A stretch of 64,000 nt of DNA from DATARH01 sp963789255 (lineage in GTDB: Bacteria > Pseudomonadota > Alphaproteobacteria > ATCC43930 > CGMCC-115725), in assembly GCA_963789255.1 (NCBI GenBank), contig CAWBJW010000003.1, positions 255,793-319,792 on the forward strand, in the 5' to 3' direction. Position 1 is the stretch's first letter; every line of letters begins with the position of its first letter. The position numbers were made by a program, and so were the translations under genes. Of the stretch, positions 44,130-53,487 are shown one piece after another. The notes beneath the pieces are model-generated. The model worked only from the letters and a program-made list of their open reading frames with translations, did not search any database and was not told the DNA's origin.

Positions 44130-46673
44130 CGTTGCCACAGGATTCGTGCGTCCTCCAGCGGGATCGCGACGCCGTCGCAATGCGATATCACCCGTGCCGT
44201 ATAGTCCGCTGATGGGCGGGCCGCAGATACAGAAGCTGTATAAACATAGCCGCCCGACGCGCCGGCCAGTTGGCGGGCGCGCTTCATCTCCTGCCGTACG
44301 GGAGGACCACCCGTGACGCCGTCGGCGTAGAGCTCCACCTGGACCGCCTTGGGGTCGAGGTCATCGAGGTGGACCTGCACTTCAAAGACGTGCTGAGCGC
44401 CGTCGGTCTCAACGTTCACCTCGCCGAAGCGTAGTGCGGTCCATTTCAGGTCCAGAGCGTGCCGCCAATCAACAATTTGCACGCCGAATTGTCCTTTCTC
44501 GGCAGCCCGCTCACGGTAGGCCGAGGCAGCCGGGAGGTAATGTTGCTCGGTGTATTCGCGCACCGCGCGGTTGCTGGAAAAGCGCGGCGTCAACCGCGCC
44601 ATGCTTTCCCGCATCCGCGCCGCCCAGGCGGCGGGGATTCCCCGCTCGTCGCGGGTATGGAACTCCGGGACCACCCTGCGTTCGAGCAGGTCGTAGAGGG
44701 CCTCTGCGTCGGCCGCGTCCCAGGCCGGATCGTCGCCATGTTCCTGGGCGTCCCCCAACGCCCAGCCCACTTCCGGCGTGTAGGCTTCCGCCCACCAGCC
44801 GTCCAATTCCGACAGATTGATGCCGCCATTGACGAGCACCTTCATGCCGCTGGTACCACACGCTTCCCAGGGGCGGCGTGGCGTGTTGACCCAGACATCC
44901 ACTCCCTGCACCAACTGCTCGGTCAAGAGCATGTCGTAGTCATCGAGGAAGATCACATGGGCGCGGGCCTCGGGTCGCCGGATGAACTGCGTCCATTCCC
45001 GGATCAGGGCCTGGCCGGCTTGGTCCGCCGGATGAGCCTTGCCGGCCATAATGAGCTGCACCGGGCGCTGCGGGTTGGTCAACAATCGCAGCAACCGGTC
45101 CGAATCGTGCAGCAGCAGGTTTGGTCTCTTGTAGGTTGCAAAGCGGCGGGCAAAGCCCAGCGTCAACGCGTTCGGATCGAACAGATGCTTCGCACCGTCG
45201 ACCGCCTCGGGCGAAGCGCCGGCCGCGGCCAGTTGCTTGGACAGCCGTTCGCGCGCGTATTCGACAAGCGCCGTTCTGGCTGCGCTGCGGAACTGCCACA
45301 GACTGGCGTCGGAGACACGACGAATGTCCTGCTCCAGGGTGTCGGTCGTCCCCAACCAACGATCCTTGCCACAGGCCTCCGTCCACAGATTTGTCGGCTG
45401 CCGCTGAGTCCCAACTCGGCATATGGACGCCGTTGGTCACGTGTGCCACGGGAACGTCGTCCACCGGCCAGTGCGGAAAGAGCGGCTCGAAGAGGCGCCG
45501 GCTGACCTCGCCATGCAGGCGGCTCACGCCATTCACCGCCCCACTGCCGCGGATCGCGAGATATGCCATATTGAAATTCTCTGAGGGGTCGTTCGGATTC
45601 TGGCGGCCCAGCGCCAGCAAATCGTCGAGCGTAATGCCGAGCTTCTGCGCGGCATACGCGCCGAGGTAGCGCTCGATGAGGGCCGGCGCGAAACGGTCAA
45701 AGCCGGCTGCCACCGCCGTGTGGGTGGTGAACAGATTGCCCGCTCGCGTTACGGCCAATGCAACTTCGAAGGGCTGCCCGGTCGCCTGCATGAAACTGCG
45801 CGCCCGTTCCAGCACGGCGAACGCAGCATGGCCTTCATTCAGATGACAGACTTCCGGCTCGATGCCGAGTGCGGCAAGCAACCGCCATCCGCCGATCCCA
45901 AGTACCAGCTCCTGCATCAGGCGCAGATAGGGCCCGCCGCCGTAAAGCTCGCTGGTAATCCCGCGGTACGGCGGGTAGTTTGCCGCATCGTTGCTGTCCA
46001 GCAGGTAAAGCTTCACCCTCCCGACCTGAACCTGCCAGGCACGCAGCCAGATCGGGTAACCCGGCAGGTCGAGCTGCAGCCGCAACCACTCCCCGTCCGG
46101 GCGGCGCAACGGCGCGATCGGCAACTGTCCTGGATCGTTGTAGGGGAAGAGGGCCTGTTGCGCTCCGTCCTGGTCGATCGCCTGCCGGAAATAGCCTTGC
46201 TGGTAGAGCAATCCCACGCCGATGACGGGAACGCCCAGATCGCCGGCGGCTTTGAGTTGATCGCCGGCGACGTTGCCAAGCCCGCCCGAGTAGATCGGCA
46301 AGGCTTCGCTCAGCATGAATTCCATGCTGAAATACGCACCACCGCTTAGCGGCGATTGCGGGTAGGTCTGCTGAAACCACGCCGGTGCTTCCGCGGCATC
46401 GCGCCTGGCCTCTACGAGATCGTCAACGCTTTTGCGGAAAGCGCGATCGGCTAGATCACGCTGGAGCTTTTCCCGCGATACCGTCTGCAGGACGACCCAA
46501 GGGTTGTGCGTGAGCTCCCACAGCACCGGATCCAATTGCCGCCACACCTGGTCGGTGGCGTGGTTCCACGACGAACGCAGATCCAGGGCGAGCTCGGCCA
46601 GGGAAGCGAATCCCTCCACGTCCGTGGATAGAAGAATTTCTTTCGGGTGACTGATCCGCGGTGGCTCACTCAT
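44126..46673 (-). CDS. glgP: Alpha-glucan (glycogen) phosphorylase, GT35, with DUF3417 (one frameshift)
   Basis: Releases glucose-1-phosphate from glycogen. About 848 residues when repaired. The N-terminal DUF3417-type region has LALDLRSSWNHATDQVW, and the core has AYFSMEFMLSEALPIYSGGL, HLNEGHAAFAVLERARSF, TTHTAVAAGFDRF and HVTNGVHMPSWDS. The PLP-binding region EACGTSGMKVLVNGGINLSE has the active Lys. The frame breaks at about 45388-45392: ADKSVDG should read AD-NLWTEACGKDRWLG, so one A is extra. Start ATG 46673 overlaps the pgm stop, and its own stop overlaps the HAD start. This tight ATGA chain marks one operon. Confidence 0.88.
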
Positions 46674-48460
46674 CGCCGGGCCTGCGAATTTGCCTTGGAT
46701 GCGGTCTCCGGCTGCTGCATGGGCGCCGCCAGCGCGGCACCGACGATGGCCTCTGCCTCCGCAAGGATACGGCGCAGATGATCCGCTCCCTGAAAGCTCT
46801 CGGCATAGATCTCGTAGATGTCTTCGGTGCCGGACGGGCGCGCGGCAAACCATCCGCTCGCGGCAATCACCTTCAGACCGCCGATCGGCGCGCCGTTCCC
46901 GGGGGCCTGTGTGAGGATGCTCTGGATTTTTTCGCCAGCCAACTCCGCCGACGGTATCTGCTCGGGCGAAAGCTGCGCCAGTTTCTGTTTTTGCTCCGCG
47001 GTCGCCGGCGCCTCGACACGATCGTAGACAGGCTCGCCGAACTCGCGCACGAGCTCACGATAGATTTCGCCGGGATCGCGGCCCATCCGGGCCATGATCT
47101 CGGCCGACAGCAACGCCGGGACGATGCCGTCTTTATCTGTCGTCCAGACGCCGCCATCCGTACGGATAAAAGACGCTCCGGCACTCTCTTCGCCGCCAAA
47201 CCCAAGCGAGCCGTCGAGCAGGCCATCGACAAACCACTTGAAGCCGACGGGCACCTCAAAGAGCTTCCGCCCGAGCTTCGCCGTGACCCGGTCGATCATC
47301 CGGCTGCTCACCACCGTCTTGCCGACCGCCGCTCCCTTGCTCCACTTCGTTCGATGCTGGAAGAGGTAGAAAATGGCGACCGAAAGGTAATGGTTGGGCG
47401 CCAGCAACCCGGCGCTTTTGGTGACGATGCCATGCCGATCGTGGTCGGTATCGCAGGCGAAGGCGATGTCGAAGCGATCCTTGAGGCCGATCAGGCTCTG
47501 CATGGCGTAGGACGAGGACGGATCCATGCGGATCCGACCGTCCCAATCGACCGTCATGAAGCGGAAGGTCGGATCGACGATTTCGTTCACGACCGTGAGA
47601 TTCAACCCATAGCGCTCGCCAATCGGGCCCCAATAGTGCACTCCGGCGCCGCCAAGCGGATCGACGCCCATAGCGATGTTCGCGCCGCGGATCGCATCCA
47701 TATCGAGCACGCCGCCGAGATCGCTGATGTAAGCATCGAGAAAGTCATGCCGGTGCGTGGTAGCGGCGCGCCGCGCCCGTTCGACAGGAATTCTCTTCAC
47801 GCCGCGGAGACCGCTTTCCAGCAACGCATTGGCCCTGGCTTCGATCCATCCCGTAACGTCGGTCTCCGCCGGCCCGCCATTGGGCGGGTTGTACTTGAAG
47901 CCGCCATTGTCGGGGGGATTGTGCGACGGCGTGATGACAATGCCATCCGCCCGCCCGGCAGCGCGGCCGCGGTTGTAAGCGAGTATCGCGTGAGAAATTA
48001 CCGGAGTGGGCGTGTACTCGTCGTTGTTCGCGAGCATGACGTCCACACCGTTGGCTGCCAGCACTTCGAGCGCGCTGGCACAGGCCGGCACGGACAATGC
48101 GTGCGTATCGATACCGAGGAACAGCGGCCCGCTTATGCCCTGCCGCTTGCGGTACTCGCAGATAGCCTGACTGATCGCCAGAACATGCCATTCGTTGAAA
48201 GTGTCTTCAAAGGCAGAGCCGCGATGCCCCGAGGTGCCGAACGCCACGCGCTGTTTCGGCACCGAAGCATCAGGCATGTCGGTGTAGTAGGCCGATACGA
48301 GTCTTGGCACGTCGACCAGCATCGCTGGCGTGGCAGGCTTGCCCGCCAGGGGACTTATTTTTATAGGTGCAGCTCTTGCGGTAGCTTGACGACCCGACTG
48401 CCCAGGCTTTGCCCGATCAGGCCCGTCATTCACATTCGGCTGCGTCTTGTCGTCGCTCAT
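46670..48460 (-). CDS. pgm: Phosphoglucomutase (alpha-D-phosphohexomutase)
   Basis: Interconverts glucose-1-P and glucose-6-P, the step after phosphorolysis. About 596 residues from ATG 48460, which has AGGAG six bases upstream. The catalytic phosphoserine loop is VITPSHNPPDNGGFKYNPPN, the metal loop is FACDTDHDRHGIV, the sugar-binding loop is GGEESAGASFIRTDGG and the phosphate-binding loop is AARPSGTEDIYEIYAESFQG. The first ~50 residues are a flexible Pro/Lys-rich leader (SDDKTQPNVNDGPDRAKPGQ). The stop overlaps glgP. Confidence 0.92.
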   Translation of the reverse strand: MSDDKTQPNVNDGPDRAKPGQSGRQATARAAPIKISPLAGKPATPAMLVDVPRLVSAYYTDMPDASVPKQRVAFGTSGHRGSAFEDTFNEWHVLAISQAICEYRKRQGISGPLFLGIDTHALSVPACASALEVLAANGVDVMLANNDEYTPTPVISHAILAYNRGRAAGRADGIVITPSHNPPDNGGFKYNPPNGGPAETDVTGWIEARANALLESGLRGVKRIPVERARRAATTHRHDFLDAYISDLGGVLDMDAIRGANIAMGVDPLGGAGVHYWGPIGERYGLNLTVVNEIVDPTFRFMTVDWDGRIRMDPSSSYAMQSLIGLKDRFDIAFACDTDHDRHGIVTKSAGLLAPNHYLSVAIFYLFQHRTKWSKGAAVGKTVVSSRMIDRVTAKLGRKLFEVPVGFKWFVDGLLDGSLGFGGEESAGASFIRTDGGVWTTDKDGIVPALLSAEIMARMGRDPGEIYRELVREFGEPVYDRVEAPATAEQKQKLAQLSPEQIPSAELAGEKIQSILTQAPGNGAPIGGLKVIAASGWFAARPSGTEDIYEIYAESFQGADHLRRILAEAEAIVGAALAAPMQQPETASKANSQARR

Positions 48461-48491
48461 CGTATCTCCTGTCGCGGAGCCGTTTCGACCA

Positions 48492-49010
48492 TCACTGGCC
48501 AGAACTCGGCGGCATCTGCGGGATGACTCTGCCGGAAGCGGTTGCCTGAGCATCGTCAACCGGCGCCGCTGGTTGACGCCTTGCTACGATGCCGAGTACC
48601 AGGGCAATAAAGATCATCGCGATAAAGACCGTGTATGTGACGGGCCGGGAATTGGGCATGGCATCCGCACCAAACCGCGTCTTGCGCAACGGGTGATTGG
48701 AACCGGCCCGGCACGGCAGGAGCGCGATCAGGCGAGCAGCAATCGTCCCGGGATCCCGATGTGCCGACGGCCCGTCCGGCAGTGCTGCAATCAACGAGAC
48801 TAATCTCTGAGTCGCCGTTTTTTCGGGCAACACGGCTAGTTGGGCAGCCTCCTGCCAAGGGTCGATGCCCAGTCGCGCCAGCGCAGAAAGGACGGTGAGC
48901 AGCATGCCATTTTTTTCCTCGCAGATCGGCGCGAACAGAAACTCGTCGAACTCGGATCGAAGGCGAGAAACCGAAGCAGAACCGGTCATTTCAACTACCA
49001 CTCGAGCCAT
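48492..49010 (-). CDS. Hypothetical protein with C-terminal membrane anchor
   Basis: A 172-residue protein that starts MARVVVEMTGSASVSRLRSE, with FDEFLFAPICEEKNGMLLTV, ALARLGIDPWQEAAQLAVLP and LVSLIAALPDGPSAHRDPGT. A membrane segment near residues 130-150 (TVFIAMIFIALVLGIVARRQ) is followed by a short tail. It resembles a conserved alphaproteobacterial family found in such clusters, with no known function. Start ATG 49010. It is upstream of pgm with a 31-base gap, probably in the same operon. Confidence 0.6.
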   Translation of the reverse strand: MARVVVEMTGSASVSRLRSEFDEFLFAPICEEKNGMLLTVLSALARLGIDPWQEAAQLAVLPEKTATQRLVSLIAALPDGPSAHRDPGTIAARLIALLPCRAGSNHPLRKTRFGADAMPNSRPVTYTVFIAMIFIALVLGIVARRQPAAPVDDAQATASGRVIPQMPPSSGQ

Positions 49011-49045
49011 AGCAATTCCCCAGATCACGCGATTGGGGGAATGCC

Positions 49046-49300
49046 CTAGTTTGATGTCCGGAAAAGCTGCGCAGCGTAAAAAATGAGTCCAACGACGAGA
49101 AAGCCGAACAGCGGCCACATCCAATATGACTCGGGGGACGATAACCACAACACGAACACCTGCCATGTTCGCGGTGTGGAGGGGAATGGCGTACGAAGAA
49201 ATCCGATGACTAATCCTAAGAATGCACCCAGCACGCACATGCCGACCCAAACGAGTCGATGCTGATGCGTCCAATGCAATGGATTCTGGAATGGATTCAC
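49046..49300 (-). CDS. Small membrane protein, two predicted segments
   Basis: An ~84-residue protein with membrane segments near residues 17-35 (VWVGMCVLGAFLGLVIGFLR) and 62-80 (WPLFGFLVVGLIFYAAQLF). GTG 49300 is preferred as start because GGAG lies just upstream; a TTG at 49312 is an alternative. Its stop lies 35 bases before the next gene, so it is probably co-transcribed with pgm. No family is recognised. Confidence 0.5.
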   Translation of the reverse strand: MNPFQNPLHWTHQHRLVWVGMCVLGAFLGLVIGFLRTPFPSTPRTWQVFVLWLSSPESYWMWPLFGFLVVGLIFYAAQLFRTSN

Positions 49301-49405
49301 TTCGCTCTCCAATGCTCGGTCACGATCGCCTCCCGCATCGCTGCTTACGGACTATCGATCGGCGGGTGGTGCAGCACCGTAAAGAACCACCGCTTCGTAC
49401 CTTGA

Positions 49406-49603
49406 TTAGCCGGCGCCGTCGTCATCGACCGACCAGAGAACAATTCGCTCGATCCGTGCGGCCTCGGCCTCGAGGTCTTCGGCGGTGCGCAGCCGCGCGT
49501 CCCAGATCGTCGGGTTGCCGGTGCGCTCGGCGAACTCGCGATACCAGCACGCCAGTTCGCGCAGTTTTTCGGGATCGTCCACCTGCTCTGCTCCTTTCAG
49601 CAT
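49406..49603 (-). CDS. Small conserved hypothetical protein
   Basis: A 65-residue acidic protein: MLKGAEQVDDPEKLRELACW, YREFAERTGNPTIWDARLRT and AEDLEAEAARIERI. The helical pattern with a conserved-looking WYREFA block is common among short alphaproteobacterial proteins of unknown function. It starts 15 bases after the UPF0182 gene stop on the same strand, consistent with one transcript. Confidence 0.5.
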   Translation of the reverse strand: MLKGAEQVDDPEKLRELACWYREFAERTGNPTIWDARLRTAEDLEAEAARIERIVLWSVDDDGAG

Positions 49604-49617
49604 TGAAAAGGTGAATC

Positions 49618-52392
49618 CTATCGGGTCGCCGGGCCCTCCAGCTGGTGCTCCAGTCCCTCCATCGCCGTTCCGAATTTTGCCCAGTCGCCCTGCTGCATTG
49701 CCCTGCGGGCCTCATCGAGCTGGGTTCGCGCCTGCGCCAAGGCCGGCTGCGGGGCGGAGGTGGCCGGCGGCTCCTGCGACCCCACTTGCGGTTGCTGCGT
49801 ACCGAAAAGGGCGGTGAGCGCCTCGGCGAGCGTCGGCTCCATCACCACCTTGTCGGCCGCAACCGCGATCACCCGCTTCAGCTGCGGAAAGTTCGCGCCT
49901 TCGGCCTGCAGATACAGCGGCACGATGTAGAGGAAGGAGTTCTCGATCGGGGTCACGATCAGTTTGCCGCGAATGACCCTCGACCCTCTCTGGTCCCAGA
50001 GGGTGAGTTGCTGGGAAATGGTGGTGTTCTGATTGATCATCGCCTCGATCTGGTTTGGTCCGTAAATCAGCTTTTCCTTGGGAAGCTGGTAAAAGAGCAT
50101 CTTGCCGTATTCGGGGAAGTCGCTCCTCGCCGCCATCCACGAGATCATGTTATCCCGGTTTTGCGGGGTGAACGGCGTCATCAGAAGGTATTCCAGCCGG
50201 TCGCTGCCCGGGAGCTTCATCAGGATGTAAAAGGGCTCCATCGTCTGCGATTGGCCGGCGTACGTCTCCTTGGGAGCCACCCACAAATCCTCCCGGTTGT
50301 AGAACACCTGAGGATCCGTCATGTGAAAGGTTTTGTACTGGTCGGCCTGGATGGCAAAGAGGTCCTCCGGGTAGCGCAGGTGCTTTTTCAAATCCGCCGA
50401 CAACTGGTCCAGGTCTTTGAAAACGCCGGGAAATGCCTGCCGATAGACGGCGAGAACAGGATCCTTCGGGTCCATGACATAAAACCGAACGGTCCCGTCG
50501 TACATGTCGACGACGACCTTCACCGAGTTTCTGATGTAGTTCAGGTTATCACCGAAGCCGGCCCCGTGAGGATATGCATAGGGAAATTGGTCGGAGGTCG
50601 TGTAGGCATCCTGGATCCAGTACAGCCTGCCCGCGCTCAGCACGGGGTAGGGGTCGGCGTCGAGGCGCAGGAACGGCGCCACCTGCGCCACCCGCTCCTG
50701 CACCGTCCGCCAGATCTGGATGCGGCTTTCCGGCCTGAGGTAGGAGGTCAACAGGATGTTGACGTCCTTCTGGGTCCACGCGAACAGGAGTTTTTTCCAA
50801 AAGCTGTCCAACGGGATACCCCCTTTCCCGTTGTAGCTGGTGTAGACATTGTCGTTTCCCTTGGGGTAATCGAACTCCTTGATGCCGGTCGCCACGATCC
50901 GATAACCCGGCATTGACTCTCCGTAGTAGATCGCCGGCTGGGTTATGTTTAGGCCGTAACCGGATTCGGCAGGGACGTTCTCGATAAGGTATTTCGGGAA
51001 ACCGCCTCCGACCTTCTTCGAGACGAAGTTCATGACCAGGCCGTAGCCGTGGGTGAACTGCAGGTACTGGTTGACCCAGGTTTGCGCTTGCGCAGGGAGT
51101 TCGGGCGACAGCTCGCGGGTGGCAAGCATCACCTGATGGTAGCCATCCGCCAGATGGTAACGGTCAACACCGACATTATAGAACTGGTAGTAGAGGCGGA
51201 TCGCCTGGGTCTGTTGATAGGTTTGCAGCAGCGGCCGCGCATCCCACAGACGAATGTTCTGGATCGTGTCTTCATTTCTCGCGAGCACCGCGGGCGTCAG
51301 GTCCGCCAGGGCCGGATACGAGGTTTCCTGGATGGCGTCGAGCTGGTAGGCCTTGCGCGTGAACTCGATGTAGTTCTTCAGATAGGGGGTCTCGAGTGCC
51401 AGCTCGCTCGGCTGCACAAAGAACTTCTGAAAGACGCCGGGGAGCAGCAGGATCGCGACGAAATACAGGGCCATGTAGATGCCCGATCCGACGAGGAGCG
51501 CCCTGAATCGCGGGCGGAAGAAATTGAGCGCAAGCAGCGCACATGCGACCGCCGAGACAGCGACCATGATCCACAACGCGATCCTTGTCACATGATCCGC
51601 GGCGTAGCCGGCTCCGTAGACGACGCCCAGAGTGGAGAAGACGAGGTTGTAGTGATCGAGGTAGAACCCAAAGCCCCAGTCGGCAACCAGGATAAAAAGG
51701 AGCACGGACAGGTGCGACGTGGCTTTATTGCCCAGTGCGATCGTTCCGCGGCCGTTCGCCCGCAGCATTCCAAAGAACGCGTATGTCAGAACGACGGCGG
51801 CGAGCGCCAACATCGTCAACAACATCAGGCTGGTTTGCAACAGCTGATAGAAGGGCAGATGAAATACATAGAAACCGACATCGACCCCGAACAGCGGATC
51901 GGCCACGCCGAAGGACCCGCCGTAACGAAAGCGCAGGTAGGTATCCCATTGGGCGTAGAAACCAGCCGCGAAGAACAAGGCGACGCCGGCGCTGATCACG
52001 CCAATCGCCAGGCGCAAAAGCCTGGGAGAAAAATCGATACCGGTCTGTGCCAGCGCATCGGCTTCGGACACAAGGCCAGGCTGCGCGGCCCGACCGTCTC
52101 CGCGGAAGGCGAAGCTGTTTCTGGCCGCCTGACGGAGATTGACCCACAGGTACAGAAAGGCAAAGACGAAACCCGAGGCAGACATCGCCCACTGAACCGA
52201 CAAAAGCGTCCAGAAGATGCCCATGTAGTGGAGCTGCCGCATCCACAGCCATTTCTGTAGATAGCCGGTGATGATTCCCAGGACGAAGATCAGTACGACC
52301 GCAGCAGCGATCAGGAGGCGCAGCAGATGCCGGAAAGGGGGATGCTTTCCGGGAGCGCCGCCCTGTTCAACCGAAAACGGCTTCTCGGCCAT
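49618..52392 (-). CDS. UPF0182 family large membrane protein
   Basis: A 924-residue protein. The N-terminal ~320 residues contain seven or so membrane segments (for example LLIAAAVVLIFVLGIITGYL, LLTMLALAAVVLTYAFFGML and LYFVAILLLPGVFQKFF). The remainder is a large soluble domain, with blocks ETPYLKNYIEFTRKAYQLD, ITQPAIYYGESMPGYRIV, GGIPLDSFWKKLLFAW and YGPNQIEAMINQNTTISQQL typical of UPF0182. The C-terminal ~60 residues are Gln/Ala-rich and charged. The function is unknown; a sizeable periplasmic domain is predicted. The ATG at 52392 is clear. The gene is in the reserve cluster but has no direct metabolic role I can infer. Confidence 0.88.
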   Translation of the reverse strand: MAEKPFSVEQGGAPGKHPPFRHLLRLLIAAAVVLIFVLGIITGYLQKWLWMRQLHYMGIFWTLLSVQWAMSASGFVFAFLYLWVNLRQAARNSFAFRGDGRAAQPGLVSEADALAQTGIDFSPRLLRLAIGVISAGVALFFAAGFYAQWDTYLRFRYGGSFGVADPLFGVDVGFYVFHLPFYQLLQTSLMLLTMLALAAVVLTYAFFGMLRANGRGTIALGNKATSHLSVLLFILVADWGFGFYLDHYNLVFSTLGVVYGAGYAADHVTRIALWIMVAVSAVACALLALNFFRPRFRALLVGSGIYMALYFVAILLLPGVFQKFFVQPSELALETPYLKNYIEFTRKAYQLDAIQETSYPALADLTPAVLARNEDTIQNIRLWDARPLLQTYQQTQAIRLYYQFYNVGVDRYHLADGYHQVMLATRELSPELPAQAQTWVNQYLQFTHGYGLVMNFVSKKVGGGFPKYLIENVPAESGYGLNITQPAIYYGESMPGYRIVATGIKEFDYPKGNDNVYTSYNGKGGIPLDSFWKKLLFAWTQKDVNILLTSYLRPESRIQIWRTVQERVAQVAPFLRLDADPYPVLSAGRLYWIQDAYTTSDQFPYAYPHGAGFGDNLNYIRNSVKVVVDMYDGTVRFYVMDPKDPVLAVYRQAFPGVFKDLDQLSADLKKHLRYPEDLFAIQADQYKTFHMTDPQVFYNREDLWVAPKETYAGQSQTMEPFYILMKLPGSDRLEYLLMTPFTPQNRDNMISWMAARSDFPEYGKMLFYQLPKEKLIYGPNQIEAMINQNTTISQQLTLWDQRGSRVIRGKLIVTPIENSFLYIVPLYLQAEGANFPQLKRVIAVAADKVVMEPTLAEALTALFGTQQPQVGSQEPPATSAPQPALAQARTQLDEARRAMQQGDWAKFGTAMEGLEHQLEGPATR

Positions 52393-52494
52393 TGTCCCAT
52401 CCCTCCGGTCTAATGCCCGATGCGGTCAGAGGCTCACCCACTCGCCGATCGCCAACTTCTCAACCGTAGCGAGCGGGAAGTCTGGGGCGGTAGA

Positions 52495-52509
52495 CTCGGA
52501 AACTACTCA
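52495..52509. repeat. Solo IS-like terminus
   Basis: CTCGGAAACTACTCA is identical to the left terminus at 41814-41828. It lies in a 519-base gap (52393-52911) that contains no gene I can support, other than this motif and the anaerobic box at 52830. A minus-strand frame (52507-52704) ends at the motif, as transposase genes often do, but I could not assign it. Confidence 0.4.
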
Positions 52510-52829
52510 GAGGCCCGGCGGTTTAATGCCTTGCTCAGCGATGGATGAGAACCGGCGTTTTGGGGAGCCAACGCCGGTCTCGACGAAGTAGACAAATGCG
52601 AGGGGCTCGCGAGCCCCGTAATAGAGACGCTGGCAGTCCGACGGCGGCAGCGAACCGAGCAATCGGCTCGCGTGCGGCTCCGCAGCCTTGCGGCTTGGGG
52701 CCACCTAGCAGCTCTGGGCTGTCGCTGCGTCCCGCTGACGGCGCCACGTCTCGATCAGCCACCGAGGCTGCGCCTCTGTGACGACCGACGCAAGACCAAT
52801 GGCGGGTGTCGCTCGGGTGTCGCACATGG

Positions 52830-52843
52830 TTGACGCAGATCAA
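52830..52843. promoter_or_regulatory. Fnr/FixK-type box upstream of the small STAS operon
   Basis: TTGACGCAGATCAA, one mismatch from the TTGAT-N4-ATCAA palindrome used by Fnr, FixK and AadR regulators in alphaproteobacteria. The centre is about 75 bases before the ATG at 52912, so a class II position (-41.5) would put the transcript start near 52878. It suggests induction at low oxygen. Confidence 0.6.
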
Positions 52844-52911
52844 TGCGAGTTCGGCTGTCACCATCGAACTATCGTCCGCGCCGGGTGTTCAGGTAAAGAA
52901 AGGCTGGCGAC

Positions 52912-53073
52912 ATGACAGTGCAACATTTCGCGTCCGGCGCGACCTTATCTCCGAATATTAGATTTGCGAGGCCGGAGCCGCGCGCTGTCGCGCCCTACGA
53001 ACGTCAGCTGGCAGAACTGGAAATCCGGCTGCGGCAGGCTCTCGCCCGAGAAGCGGAGGCGTCACGTGATTAA
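52912..53073 (+). CDS. Short helical protein, possible histidine-kinase remnant
   Basis: From ATG 52912 the frame gives 53 residues: MTVQHFASGATLSPNIRFAR, then YERQLAELEIRLRQALAREA and EASRD. The end resembles the coiled-coil linker found before the dimerisation helix of some sensor histidine kinases, so it may be a truncated sensor; a small free-standing protein is also possible. Its TAA overlaps the GTG of the STAS gene, showing translational coupling. Confidence 0.45.
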   Translation: MTVQHFASGATLSPNIRFARPEPRAVAPYERQLAELEIRLRQALAREAEASRD

Positions 53074-53422
53074 GACAGAAATCATCTCCGGCAACGTGTT
53101 GAGGATCATTGCGCCGGAAAAGTTAAAAGCTGATGACTTCCGCCAAATTGCGCCGCAAATCGAGTTTATAATCAGCCAGCATGGAAAAATAAGATTGCTG
53201 ATTGATGCTTCCCAGTTCAACGGTTGGGAGAATATTGCCGCCTTTGAAAAACATGCCGGATTCATAAAAAACCACCAACAAAAAGTAGAGCGCATCGCAG
53301 TCATCGCCGGGCACGATTGGCAGCAGTGGGTAATTGGCGCGCTCAGAATATTTCTGCATCCGGAGGTGAGAGCCTACGATAAGAGCCACGAGAGCGAGGC
53401 GCGGCAATGGATCGTCGGATAA
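53066..53422 (+). CDS. SpoIIAA-like/STAS domain protein
   Basis: A 118-residue protein: VIKTEIISGNVLRIIAPEKL, DDFRQIAPQIEFIISQHGKI, LLIDASQFNGWENIAAFEKH and RIAVIAGHDWQQWVIGALRI. This matches the SpoIIAA-like STAS family, which forms a compact alpha/beta fold with a lipid- or nucleotide-binding pocket. The strand LLIDASQFNGW is the family hallmark. GTG 53066 overlaps the previous stop. It has clearly lower G+C than the neighbours and a stress-type regulator or membrane-binding role is plausible. Confidence 0.7.
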   Translation: MIKTEIISGNVLRIIAPEKLKADDFRQIAPQIEFIISQHGKIRLLIDASQFNGWENIAAFEKHAGFIKNHQQKVERIAVIAGHDWQQWVIGALRIFLHPEVRAYDKSHESEARQWIVG

Positions 53423-53487
53423 ACGCTGTTGCCTCTGGAGCTTGTCAACCGGTTGCTCGGCATCAACTGAAGTTAGCCCAGATTTCT

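Noticed and set aside
52507..52704. A 65-codon minus-strand frame ending at the IS-like terminus
   Set aside because: The position suggests a transposase end, but the product matches nothing I recognise, so it is not listed as a gene.
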